Position numbers and translations under genes: made by a program
Notes under the pieces: model-generated
Told to the model about the DNA's origin: nothing
The model's database searches: none
What the model saw: only the letters and a program-made list of their open reading frames with translations
Shown: in pieces, positions 22,749 to 32,370 of the stretch
How the letters are laid out: each line of letters opens with the position of its first letter
How positions within the stretch are numbered: the first letter of the stretch is position 1
From: Carcinoscorpius rotundicauda
Taxonomy: Eukaryota > Arthropoda > Merostomata > Xiphosura > Limulidae
Direction: 5' to 3'
DNA: 64,000 bases
Assembly: GCA_011833715.1 (NCBI GenBank)
Contig: CM022397.1
Span: 1,674,001 to 1,738,000 of the forward strand

Positions 22749-22870
22749 ATAAGGTTGTTCGTACATGCAAAAACGGCTCGTTTGGGTTGAGAAAATATTT
22801 TAAATAGAAGAGCGAACAACGTTTCGCCCTTCTTCGGTCATCGTCAGGTTCACTGATAAGGTTGTTCGTA
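22749..22870 (-). mobile_element. 92-bp Penelope-like terminus with 15-bp target-site duplication
   Basis: ATAAGGTTGTTCGTA flanks the insert exactly (22749-22763 and 22856-22870). The 92-bp insert, read on the minus strand, matches the 3' terminal region of the PLE at 38185-38276: GTGAACCTGACGATGACCGA, then GAAACGTTGTTCGCTC, then AACCCAAACGAGCCGTTTTT. No protein-coding part is present. It is either an extremely short PLE copy or a non-autonomous derivative. Confidence 0.9.
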
Positions 22871-22878
22871 TTTTGTTT

Positions 22879-23097
22879 TCTTCCTTTGAATTTAATGCAA
22901 AGCTACTCGAGGACTATCTGCTCTGGCCATCTCTAATTTAGCAGTGTAAGACTAGAGGGAAAGCAGCTTGTCATCACCACCCACCGCCAACTCTTGGGCA
23001 ACTCTTTTACCAACGAATAGTGGGATTGACCGTCACATTATAACGCCCCCACGACTGAAAGAGCGAGCATGTTTGGTGTGACGGGGATTCGAACTCC
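22879..23097 (-). mobile_element. SINE-A, truncated in the head
   Basis: AATGCAAAGCTACTCGAGGA to GGGGATTCGAACTCC. It stops after the B-box complement. Confidence 0.9.
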
Positions 23098-23470
23098 TTA
23101 CAAGCTTTCCATAAGACACCTGAGATGACAGCTTTCTAGTGACCGTTTCAACAATCCAGCAAGTTAACTAACGTGTTTCTCTGTAAGTAATATGGGCATC
23201 GGCATCATTTTCCAGTTGTTTGAGATACGCGATTTACAAAAAATGATCGTTGAAAAAAAAAGCCCATATATAAGTGGCATATGGTACTTTTCCATTACGA
23301 GATACTGTCGCATTATGTCGCATACTATTGTCTAGGATATATGGACAACTTTTGCTCCTGATCTTTGTATTTGTGTATTCTCATTTGCTGTAAGAAGCTG
23401 TTCTTTGCTTAGGACAGTTAAGATACGTCTTCGTAATGACGAAAATCCCACTTGAAGTGAAAATGTATTG
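23098..23470. other. No feature recognised
   Basis: Unique-looking DNA between SINE-A and the fold-back. Confidence 0.5.
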
Positions 23471-23638
23471 TCAAGACGGTTGATGAGGGTATTAATACTT
23501 TCATTAAAATAATGTACAGAACAAAGTTTTGACTTTCTTAGGTTAACCTAAAGATGACCTAAGAAGGTCGAAATGTTCTTCTGTACATTATTTTAATATC
23601 TTAATTAAGGTGCTAATACCTATACCAGCCGTCTTTGG
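23471..23638. repeat. Long fold-back carrying a PLE-terminus-like motif
   Basis: ATTAAAATAATGTACAGA (23503-23520) has a perfect inverted copy at 23580-23597. Pairing continues imperfectly outward to GACGG/CCGTC and inward through TTCTTAGG/CCTAAGAA, so the whole is two head-to-head copies of one sequence of about 75-80 bp. The right arm contains AAAGATGACC...AAGGTCGAAATGTTC, closely related to the PLE terminus motif at 38191-38220. Confidence 0.85.
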
Positions 23639-23830
23639 AATATATTAGGATACGACTTGTTGAAGGGTTACCTGTGAATTAGTTCTGGATTCTCAAGTTG
23701 ATCCATATTCATTTGATTTCCAGAGTTGTTTAGTAGAGGGAATATTCAAGTTTTGGAAATTATAAGACCCTGATCAAAACATTTTTTTATGATATGAATA
23801 CACGAATATTTTGTATCGGAAAGATTGTTT

Positions 23831-23872
23831 CACACCCTTCCCAAAATTTGTCAATTTTGGGAGGGTTGTGTG
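23831..23872. repeat. GC-rich hairpin
   Basis: CACACCCTTCCCAAAATT pairs with AATTTTGGGAGGGTTGTGTG around a 4-nt loop, with a 2-nt bulge. It could be a short RNA stem or the tip of a small inverted-repeat element. No adjacent gene is recognised. Confidence 0.7.
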
Positions 23873-24000
23873 ATTCTATCTGCAAAAGCCAAACGATGAT
23901 AAAAATAATTTTGATACATAACATTCCACTGCGACTTTTTACCAGCTGTAGTTTTACGTAAATTAATGCTTTGCTTATTCAAAATAGTTTTATATAATGT

Positions 24001-24263
24001 TTTGAATTTTGCGCAAAGCTACACGACAGCCATTTGAGCTAGCCGTTCCTAATTTAGCAATGAAAGACTAGAGAGGGAAAAGTGCTGGTCTTTTACCACC
24101 CACAACCAACTCTTGGACTACTTTTTTACCAACGAATAGTGAGATTAACTGTCATATTATAACGTCTCCATGGCTGAAAGGGCAAACATTTTTAGTGTAA
24201 CGGGGTTTGAACCCTCGACCCTTCGATTACGATTTGAATGCCTTAACTACCTGGCCATGCTTC
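24001..24263 (-). mobile_element. SINE-A, diverged near full length
   Basis: TTTTGAATTTTGCGCAAAGC, the body and head (GGGGTTTGAACCCTCGACCC to CTGGCCATGC) are in order. Confidence 0.9.
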
Positions 24264-24668
24264 GCTGCCCACGGAAAAGAATCTAACCTAAATATTAATA
24301 TATATATATATAAATTAGTAGTACGATTCTCTCTTTAAATGCATATTTTACAGTGTAGCGTTAAAATAACAAAGAAACCGAATTCGGTTCGTCATGAAAT
24401 AAACCAGCTTCTATTAGTCTAATCAGTTGAATGCTATCTTATCAACAATGTCTCTTGCAGAAGTGTTTATTATGCGAATATATTCAAATGTGTCCAACGA
24501 AGTTTGTTTATAATTTAGTTTCAAATATCTCACAGAATTCCAATATAAGTAAGCTTGTTAATTCGTATAGAACACTGATAAAGTGTTTGGATAAAACTTA
24601 TCTTGATATTGTACGTTATAACAAACCAGAGGGTGATACACTAATTATATATATGATTAATTTGAGCT

Positions 24669-24699
<31 letters not shown>

Positions 24700-25323
24700 C
24701 TTTTCTTATAGCAAAGCCACATCGAGCTATCTGCTGAGTCCAACAACATATATATATATGTATGTAAAGTTCTTTCTCATATAATATACTTTTGTAATAA
24801 AGTTGTTTTTTGAATGAAATATATAATGTAAAAAATAAAAATCAACATATCTCAACACAATTCTCAAATTATGCCGAAAGTTTTGCTATACTGTAATAAC
24901 AGTACAAACACATTGTGAAACCAGTTTCTGTGTTCTATCTCCAGGTTTTCTTATTTGGCTTCGCATAGTTTCAAGGTTTAAATAAGTTTGCTAGTTCCCT
25001 TTGTGATTAAAACCTAAAATTAGGCTTCGAAAACGTGTTTTCCCTCCATGAAGTATGACCTTCAATTAGAGGTTTTTATTTCACTGAGGAAGGTACATTT
25101 AAAAATCGGAAAAGTATCTAACCTCTGTTAAAACAGAGAGGTCACGTTTTCTGGAGATGTGTCTTTGTGTATACATCTAGGAAATCTGAAGGCTGATAAA
25201 ATGTGGGTTAAAAAATATGCTAAGGTTTAAAGAGGCCAGTCAGTTTTTTTGAAAGCCATGTTTTACCACGTTCAACTTGAAAACTGTTTCACTGTGAAAT
25301 AAACACCGCATACATCTATCTAT
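24264..25323. repeat. Microsatellites (TA)n and (TG)n plus AT-rich DNA
   Basis: (TA)n lies at about 24298-24312 and TA then TG repeats at 24668-24698. A 117-codon open frame (24431-24784) runs through them and is not credible as a gene. Nothing else is seen apart from a SINE-C tail piece. Confidence 0.75.
24700..24746 (-). mobile_element. SINE-C tail fragment
   Basis: TTTTCTTATAGCAAAGCCAC then GAGCTATCTGCTGAGTCCAAC matches only the 3' third of SINE-C. Confidence 0.65.
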
Positions 25324-25594
25324 ATGGCCTGGCATAGTCAGGTGGTTAAGGCACTCGACTTGTAATCTGAGGGTCGCAGGTTCAAATCCCCGTCATATCA
25401 AAGATGATCGCTCTTTAAGCCGGAAGGGGCGCTACAATAGATGAGCAATCCTGCTAGTAGTTGATAAAAGAGTCGCCCATGAATTGGTGGTGATGACTAG
25501 CTGTCTTCCCTCTTGTCTTATACTGTTAAATCAAGGACAGCTAGCGCAATTAGCCATCGCGTAGCTTTGCGCAAAATTCAAAACAAACCATCCA
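25324..25594 (+). mobile_element. SINE-A, near full length
   Basis: TGGCCTGGCATAGTCAGGTG (A-box region), B box GGTTCAAATCCCC, the body with a small deletion near TGGTGGTGATGAC, and the tail GCGTAGCTTTGCGCAAAATTC. Confidence 0.93.
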
Positions 25595-26065
25595 AACAAT
25601 TTAAATATGCAAGGCTTTCCGTATGATGAGACTACCAAGAAATGTTTGTAAAATAGAATTTAAGGCATCAGGGGTTTCATGAAAACAATTAAAATAATAC
25701 CAATCTCCGCCATTTAAATCCTCAAAGACTGAGTTATAGAAAAGCAAAATTCTTAACATTATGAGGAATCAAATAGGAAATAATAATATGAAATAAAAAT
25801 ATATCCATCAACCATTAAAATACATGTTTAATTCTACACCTTCTTGTTGAATCATAACAAAAAAGAAACCAACTTGAAAATGAATGACGTAATAAACCTC
25901 TAAAAAATTGATATGCTTTCGAATGTTTATACGCAAAACTTCATTGATTAGTTTTAAAAGTCATAAAAAGATCAATTATAACACAAAGCTTCTCAAGGGG
26001 CGACCTGTACTTAGCCCACTACTAGTGTTGTGGGTCTTCAGAGATGCTGCTGTGCCATGTACTAC
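25595..26065. other. No feature recognised
   Basis: AT-rich flank of the 51-bp array. Confidence 0.5.
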
Positions 26066-27240
26066 TGATGGCTTTCTAGCATGTGAACAAGAGACAGCCC
26101 ACAGTCCCCACTTCTTGTGGCTTTCGACCATACGTGTACAAGAGTCAGCCCTAAAGATTCCCACTTCTTGTGGCTTTCTAACACACGTGTAGAAGAGACA
26201 GCCCACAGTCCCCACTTCTTGTGGCTTTTAGACATACGTGTACAAGAGACAGCCCAAAGTCCTCACTTCTTGTGGCTTTTTAACATAAGTGTAAAAGAGA
26301 CAGCCCAGAGTCCCCATTTCTTATGGATTTCTAACATATGTGAACAAAAGACAGCCCAAAGTTCCCACTTCTTGTGGCTTTCTAACATACGTGTACAAGA
26401 GACAGCCCACAGTCCCCACTTCTTGTGGCTTTTTAGCATACGTGTACAAGAGACAGCCCACAGTCCCCACTTCTTGTGGCTTTCTAACATATGTGAACAA
26501 GAGACAGCCCACAGTCCCCACTTCTTGTGGCTTTCGACCATACGTGTACAAGAGTCAGCCCTAAAGATTCCCACTTCTTGTGGCTTTCTAACACACGTGT
26601 AGAAGAGACAGCCCACAGTCCCCACTTCTTGTGGCTTTTAGACATACGTGTACAAGAGACAGCCCAAAGTCCTCACTTCTTGTGGCTTTTTAACATAAGT
26701 GTAAAAGAGACAGCCCAGAGTCCCCATTTCTTATGGATTTCTAACATATGTGAACAAAAGACAGCCCAAAGTTCCCACTTCTTGTGGCTTTCTAACATAC
26801 GTGTACAAGAGACAGCCCACAGTCCCCACTTCTTGTGGCTTTCTAACATATGTGAACAAAAGACAGCCCACAGTCCCCACTTCTTGTGGCTTTCTAACAT
26901 ATGTGAACAAAAGACAGCCCACAGTCCCCACTTCTTGTGGCTTTCTAACATACGTGAACAAAAAACAACCCACAGTCCCCACTTTTTGTGGCTTTCTAAC
27001 ATACGTAAACAAGAGACAGCCCACAGTCCCCACTTCTTGTGGCTTTCGACCATACGTGTACAAGAGTCAGCCCCAAAGATTCCCACTTCTTGTGGCTTTC
27101 TAACATACGTGTACAAGAGACAGCCCACAGTCCCCACTTCTTGTGGCTTTCTAACATACGTGTACAAAAGACAGCCCACAGTCCCCACTACTTGTGGCTT
27201 TCTAGCATACGTGTAAAAGAGACAGTCCACAGTCCCCACT
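26066..27240. repeat. Minisatellite, 51 bp x 23, with higher-order repeat
   Basis: Units read CTTGTGGCTTTCTAACATAC, GTGTACAAGAGACAGCCC, ACAGTCCCCACTT. Eight units form a block of 410 bp: 26117-26424 appears identical to 26527-26834, including private unit variants. The 17-codon unit keeps several frames open on both strands, giving frames of up to 229 codons. No start context, signal peptide or family supports coding. Confidence 0.96.
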
Positions 27241-27330
27241 GTACTACTTAATTCTGTATATAACCAACAAGTGGTTTAGTGTCAATAAATAATATTTAAA
27301 AAAGAAAACAGTGTTGTTCGAAGTTGGTTT

Positions 27331-27407
27331 CAGTGATGAGGAGAAATCCCACTAGTAGAGGAAATAATGTACATAAAAACGCGTGGTTTGAGTTGAGAAA
27401 ATTTTTA
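27331..27407 (-). mobile_element. Penelope-like terminus fragment
   Basis: AGTGATGAGGAGAAATCCCA, then CATAAAAACG and GGTTTGAGTTGAGAAAATTT, matches the minus-strand reading of the outer end of the PLE at about 38240-38316. It directly adjoins a SINE-A. Confidence 0.75.
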
Positions 27408-27650
27408 TGAGTTTGGGCTATTTGCGCTAGTCGTCCCTAATTTATCAGTGTAAGACTAGAGGAAAGGCAGCTAATCGTCACCCCTCACCGCCAACTCTTA
27501 AGCTCGTCTTTATCAACAAATAGTTGGATTAACCGTCACATTATAACGTCTTCATGGCTGAAAGGGCGAGCATGTTTGGTGTGACGGGGATTCGAATACA
27601 CGTCCCTCAGACTATGAGTCGAGTTCCTCAGTCCCTGGCTATGTCAGACC
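27408..27650 (-). mobile_element. SINE-A, 3' tail missing
   Basis: GGGCTATTTGCGCTAGTCGT through CCGTCACATTATAACG to the head GGGGATTCGAATACACG and CTGGCTATGTC. The GAATTTCGC tail is replaced by the PLE-terminus fragment. Confidence 0.9.
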
Positions 27651-28842
27651 TATTTGGGACCGTCACCTCTTGTCCTTTAAACACGTGATTTTACATCATT
27701 ATGATTTGTTCACTGGGTACGAAACGTGTTTCTGGCATTATTTTAGTTTGGTTTGTTCATTTCACGAACAAGATTGTTTTCAGAATCACAATAGTTTGCT
27801 TATCAAAACAAACCTGTTTTCACCATCGTTTTACATTGCACATCGAGCACAAAATATATTTATGTTGTGTGCATGAAGAATAAAACGCGTGTTTAAGTTG
27901 TATTTGTTCCATGAAGATTACAAAACAGCGTTATATTTGAAACGTAAAACGAAATTTTTGGATTTTCAACTTATATTTTTGCTGTGGTATATGTCTGTGT
28001 ATGTATATGCGTGTGTGTAGGAGTTAAACGTCGTGTATACATCAACATTTATGCAGTATACATTTTTTTAAAATACAAATTGTGAGAAAATAGCCTGACA
28101 ACTACGTTGATATAAAGTTGCGTTTGGCGTTCGTATGCCATAGAATATCACTACTAACTGATCATTTTTGTGAAGGGTATGTACCCTTTTAGGCTTAGAG
28201 TTTTCATATACTCAAAACGTAAAGATGCGCTCATGTAAAAGTTTTTAGACAGATATATTCTCTGTATTTAAAGTCATTATAAAACAAAGGAATAAGGATC
28301 AACTTGGGGTACCAGGACCACCTACAAAAATACAAGCAACAAGTCGTACCCTAGACATGATAAATAAAATAATGCGTATTTTAAAATACGTGAAAATTAA
28401 AAACAAATATAAAGGTATTTGGCAAAATTAAAGAAATCTGAGTATGTTAATTTTAGAATTACTCATTGTATATGCCTACGTAAAATCTGTATTTTTCGAA
28501 ACTCTCATAACGAAGTAAGTTATGCGCGAATATTAATTATTTGCTTTTAGGATAAAAATCTAATGTCTAAAAGATATTTTTTCTGTATCTATAATGTTCT
28601 TTTTAATTTACAGTTGATGATATGTTTTTAGTGTGATATATAAACATTACGCGAATGAATATGCTACGCGGAACACCATTCTGCTCAGAATGGTGGCTGT
28701 ACGACATAAATTATAAATATCCCTATGAATCAACAACCGTATCTATCACCAGTGTATTCAGGAAAAGTAAATAATAGCACTTAACTGTGTGAAACATTTC
28801 CGAATTGTGTGCATTTCTAGTTTAATGTTGAAATTATGTTTG
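27651..28842. other. No gene recognised; one short hairpin
   Basis: AT-rich DNA. A 9-bp perfect stem, CACCATTCT/AGAATGGTG with loop GCTC, lies at 28674-28695. Two 60-68 codon open frames near 27670-27883 are unsupported. Confidence 0.5.
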
Positions 28843-28957
28843 TGTTTTTAATTAAGCAACACAATGGGCTACCTGTGCTCTGCCCACCACGGGTATCGAA
28901 ACCCGAATTTTAGCCATGTAATTCCGTAGATATGCCGCTGAGCCACTGGGGGCTATG
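28843..28957 (-). mobile_element. SINE-B, near full length
   Basis: AATTAAGCAACACAATGGGC, CTCTGCCCACCACGGGTATC, GAAACCCG (B-box complement) and GCCGCTGAGCCACTGGGGG (A-box end). Confidence 0.92.
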
Positions 28958-29020
28958 AAAGATGTACTGAATGTTTTAATTTTGAAAGTTAACTAAAATA
29001 AAGTTTTATTTATTATTGAT

Positions 29021-29312
29021 TTTGTGTGTTTCGAATTTCGAGCAAAGTTACACGAGGGCTATCTGAGCTAGCCGTCCCAGATTTAACAGTGTAAAGCTAG
29101 AGAGGTGTATGCGTTTTCTTATAGCAAATCCACATTAGGCTATCTGCTGACTCCACCGAAGGGAATCGAGCTCTTTATTTTAGCGTTGTGAAAACTAGAT
29201 GGAAGGCAGCTGGTCATCACTACCCACCGCCAACTCTCAGGCTACTCTTTTACCAACAATTAGTGAGGTCGACCACCATATAAAAAAGTCCCACAGTTGA
29301 AAGGGTTGAAAT
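29021..29312 (-). mobile_element. SINE-A split by a SINE-C
   Basis: The tail half (TTTCGAATTTCGAGCAAAG to CAGTGTAAAGCTAGAGA) ends at 29103 and the body resumes at 29190 (AACTAGATGGAAGGCAGC). Between them sits a SINE-C. The copy is cut again near 29305 by PLE sequence, so the tRNA-like head is missing. Confidence 0.9.
29104..29189 (-). mobile_element. SINE-C nested in SINE-A
   Basis: TTTTCTTATAGCAAATCCAC, GCTATCTGCTGACTCCACCG, AAGGGAATCGAGC and TTTTAGCGTTGTGAA. CTAGA occurs on both sides, a possible short target duplication. The A-box end is missing. Confidence 0.88.
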
Positions 29313-29391
29313 GTACCTAGGTGCTATTGCGAAGTTGAGTCCTTTGTTAAGTAGTTGTATCTTGTCTGTGTTTAGCTGTCGGTTTAGTTTT
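29306..29391 (-). mobile_element. PLE copy 1, inverted N-terminal piece
   Basis: Minus-strand reading gives the start of the PLE N-terminal conserved stretch (KLNRQLN..., then ...NFAIA). Plus-strand sequence GCTATTGCGAAGTTGAGTCC and TTTAGCTGTCGGTTTAGTTT is matched at 37056-37125. The piece lies in opposite orientation to the RT/GIY-YIG part that follows, with the same junction as in copy 2. Its outer end is cut off by the SINE-A. Confidence 0.85.
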
Positions 29392-30222
29392 CTGACACAA
29401 GTTGAAACAAACAATTAACACACCATTACATCCACCACTATACTGGTACAGATATGTAGATGACACGGTTGCGGGATTCAAATCTACAGAACACATACTT
29501 AATTTTTTCAATCACCTTAACTCTATACATCCCAACATTAACTTCACATGTGAACAGGAAGAAAGCAATCAAATATCCTTTCTTTACCTCAAAATTACAA
29601 GAACCGATACACAATTTAAAACAGGAATCCACCGAAAAATCACCCATACTGGATTATACATTCCTTGGAGCTCAGCACATGAAACAAAACAAAAACTCGA
29701 CATACTAAGAAACCAGATAAACACAGCCATAAAACTATGATCACCAGATAAAATTAACGATAAATTAGACAAAATAAAACAATACTTCATCAACGTGAAT
29801 AAGTTTCCTCCACAAACCGTAGAAAACATTATACGCACACACCTAGACAGAAAGCAAAATCAACCAACAAATGTAAATATATCTCACGAATAAAAAAATC
29901 ACGAAACCATATACTGCTACATACCATATATTCCCAACATCAGCAGACAAATAACTAACATTTGGCAAAAACTAGTAACAAAATATGACATTCCAGTTAA
30001 TACTAAATTTATTCAAAAACCAAGCACAAAACTGAGGTCTATACTATGTAAGAACTACATTGGCAAACACCACACCAACATTATTTATAAAATACAATGT
30101 AACAACTGCCACGACTTCTATGTTGGGGAAACAAGTAGAAAAATGGAAACAAGATTCAAAGAACACAAAAAGTCACCTTCACACGTTTTTGAACACTGAA
30201 AGTCAAATAAACACAACATAAC
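29392..30222 (+). mobile_element. PLE copy 1: reverse transcriptase C-part and GIY-YIG endonuclease, degraded
   Basis: A 112-codon frame (29402-29740) contains the RT catalytic motif YVDD at residues 18-21 (WYRYVDDT), followed by a region typical of Penelope-like RTs. A TGA at 29738 replaces the Cys codon seen in copy 2, and a TAA follows near 29892. Beyond the stops the frame resumes and encodes NIIYKIQC, then CHDFYVGETS, then METRFKEHKK (30104-30180): the GIY-YIG nuclease core of PLEs. The first RT motifs and the 3' terminus are missing. A SINE-C interrupts the end. It is not functional. Confidence 0.92.
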
Positions 30223-30342
30223 CGCTAGTACAGCGATAAGTCTACGGATTTACGACGTTAAAATCAGGGATTCGATTCCCCTTGGTGGACTCAGCAGATA
30301 GGCTGATGTTGCTTTGGTATAAGAAAAAACACAAACGCTTTT
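30222..30342 (+). mobile_element. SINE-C, near full length, joined to the PLE end
   Basis: GCTAGTACAGCGATAAGTC (A box), TTTACGACGTTAAAATCAGG, GATTCGATTCCCCTTGG (B box), GACTCAGCAGATAGGCTGATG and TTGCTTTGGTATAAGAAAAA. Confidence 0.93.
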
Positions 30343-30411
30343 CAAGAAAATATGAATAGAAATACAGTATATTATTGTTTGAATTACGTTTATATCTTCT
30401 CCCATATTATT

Positions 30412-30692
30412 GGCTTGGTTTGTTTTGAATTTCGCGCAAAGCTACACGAGGGCTACCTGCGCTAGCCGTCCCTAATTTACCAGTGTAAGACAAGAGGGAA
30501 GGCAGCTAGTCATCATCACCATCCACTGTAAACTCTTGGGCTACTCTCTTACCAACGAATAGTGAGATTGACAGTCACATTATAATGCCCTCACGGCTGA
30601 AAAGGTGAGCATGTCTGGTGTGACATGGATTCGAATCCGCGATCCTCAGATTGCGAGTCGAGTGCCTAAACCACCTGGCCATGCCGGGGCCT
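30412..30692 (-). mobile_element. SINE-A, full length
   Basis: It is complete and well conserved from GGTTTGTTTTGAATTTCGCG to the head (GGATTCGAATCCGCG to CTGGCCATGCCGGGGCC). Confidence 0.95.
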
Positions 30693-30799
30693 CAAATAAT
30701 TATATGCGAACAATGGGAACAGCAAGAGAATCCAAAAATATCATCAAATGCAAAAGAAATAAACGAATTAACATCTGAATATCAAGATAAATTTATGAT

Positions 30800-30922
30800 A
30801 CAGAATAAATACAGTATTAAGCTATACTAATACAGAATAAATACAGTATTGAGTTATACTAATACAGAATAAATACAGTATTAAGTTATACTAATACAGA
30901 ATAAATACAGTATTAAGTTATA
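30800..30922. repeat. Minisatellite, 32 bp x 4
   Basis: Units read ACAGAATAAATACAGTATTA then AGTTATACTAAT. Confidence 0.93.
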
Positions 30923-30953
30923 AACAAATAATGATTCAATTTGAAACTTGTTA

Positions 30954-31105
30954 AACATTATTATACGTTGTTGTTGTTTTGAATTAAGCACAAAGCTACA
31001 CAATGGGCTATCTGTGCTCTGCCCACCACGGGTATCGAAACCCGGATTTTAGCGTGTAAGTCCGCAGACATTCCGCTGAGCCACTTGGGAACATTATTAT
31101 ACGTT
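30954..31105 (-). mobile_element. SINE-B with 16-bp perfect target-site duplication
   Basis: AACATTATTATACGTT flanks it exactly (30954-30969 and 31090-31105). The 120-bp body is close to consensus, from TGAATTAAGCACAAAGC through CACCACGGGTATCGAAACCC to CCGCTGAGCCACTTGGG. This fixes the true length of SINE-B. Confidence 0.97.
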
Positions 31106-31132
31106 CTATTTAGTTCCTAAAATCTCTCATTT

Positions 31133-31254
31133 GTTTGGTTTTAATTAAACACAAAGCTACACAATTGGTTATCTGTGCTCTGCTAACCACACGTATCTAA
31201 ACTCGGTTTCTAGCGTTTCAAGTCCGCAGATATATTGTGGTACCACTGAGGATT
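31133..31254 (-). mobile_element. SINE-B, diverged
   Basis: TTAATTAAACACAAAGCTAC, ATCTGTGCTCTGCTAACC, CGTATCTAAACTCGG and CAAGTCCGCAGATAT. Confidence 0.85.
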
Positions 31255-31319
31255 AAAACAACTTTTTTGAGATTGTTATAACAAACAGTAATAAAAATAA
31301 ATTGAATAACTGGTGAATT

Positions 31320-31476
31320 TTGGACAGATTCACACTCAGGAAGTAATAACTTTGAACGAACTCAAACTCAGGAAGTAATAATTTTGGACAGACTCACATT
31401 CGAGAGGCAATAATTTCAAACAGATTCACCCAGAGGAGGTAATCAATTCTAAACATACACACTCAAGAAGTCATTG
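31320..31476. repeat. Degenerate tandem repeat, about 36 bp x 4-5
   Basis: ACAGATTCACACTCAGGAAG TAATAA-like units recur with many changes. Confidence 0.65.
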
Positions 31477-31738
31477 CGGCTGTGAACCGTCAGAGCGCTG
31501 ACCACGTGCTCACGTAAATCGAATAAAATAAGTGTCTAATAAAATTCGCGTTCGGCTATATATTTCTATTGCCGTTTCATAACTATCGAGACACAATCAG
31601 GAACATGGAATTAATCTTCGTTCTTGTGAACTTGAATTATAAGAAGTTGTGAACGTGCAACTGAGTTGAAATACTCGTAGAACTGTGACTGTGTAGCAAA
31701 GCGTAAGTTGATTTTCTTGTCTAGTGCAGAAAGAGTCA
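31477..31738. other. No feature recognised
   Basis: Unique DNA at the left edge of the 45-bp array. Confidence 0.5.
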
Positions 31739-32370
31739 CATTAATACATATAACCAGGAAATACAAAACGAACTGGAAGGAAACATTAATACATATAACC
31801 AGGAAATACAAAAAGAACTGGAAGGAAACATTAATACATATAACCAGGAAATACAAAACGAACTGGAAGGAAAAATTAATACATATAACCAGGAAATACA
31901 AAAAGAACTGGAAGGAAACATTAATACATATAACCTGGAAATACAAAACGAACTGGAAGGAAACATTAATACATATAACCAGGAAATACAAAACGAACTG
32001 GAAGGAAACATTAATACATATAACCAAGGAAATACAAAACGAACTGGAAGGAAACATTAATACATATAACCAGGAAATATAAAACGAACTGGAAGGAAAC
32101 ATTAATACATATAACCAGGAAATACAAAACGAACTGGAAGGAAACATTAATACATATAACCAGGAAATACAAAACGAACTGGAAGGAAACATTAATACAT
32201 ATAACCAGGAAATACAAAACGAACTGGAAGGAAACATTAATACATATAACCAGGAAATACAAAACGAACTGGAAGGAAACATTAATTCATATAACCAGGA
32301 AATACAAAACGAACTGGAAGGAAACATTAATACATATAACCAGGAAATACAAAACGAACTGGAAGGAAAC
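31739..32370. repeat. Minisatellite, 45 bp x 14
   Basis: Units read CATTAATACATATAACCAGG, AAATACAAAACGAACTGGAA, GGAAA and are nearly identical. One extra base near 32025 shifts the frame mid-array. Because the unit is 15 codons, frames stay open on both strands. One plus frame gives NTYNQEIQNELEGNI repeats with a coiled-coil-like pattern but has a stop just upstream and no ATG. A minus frame of 238 codons (31611-32327) encodes hydrophobic repeats. Neither is supported as a gene. Confidence 0.96.

Noticed and set aside
24431..24784. 117-codon plus-strand frame
   Set aside because: Runs through TA/TG microsatellites and a SINE-C tail; no family.
26117..27216. Long open frames on both strands (up to 229 codons)
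   Set aside because: They exist because the 51-bp repeat unit is a multiple of three and happens to lack stops. Overlapping frames on both strands, with no family or start context, argue against genes.
29584..29838. 84-codon minus-strand frame
   Set aside because: Antisense shadow of the PLE RT coding region.
31611..32327. 238-codon minus-strand frame with hydrophobic repeats
   Set aside because: Produced by the 45-bp minisatellite; no signal or known family beyond the repeat.
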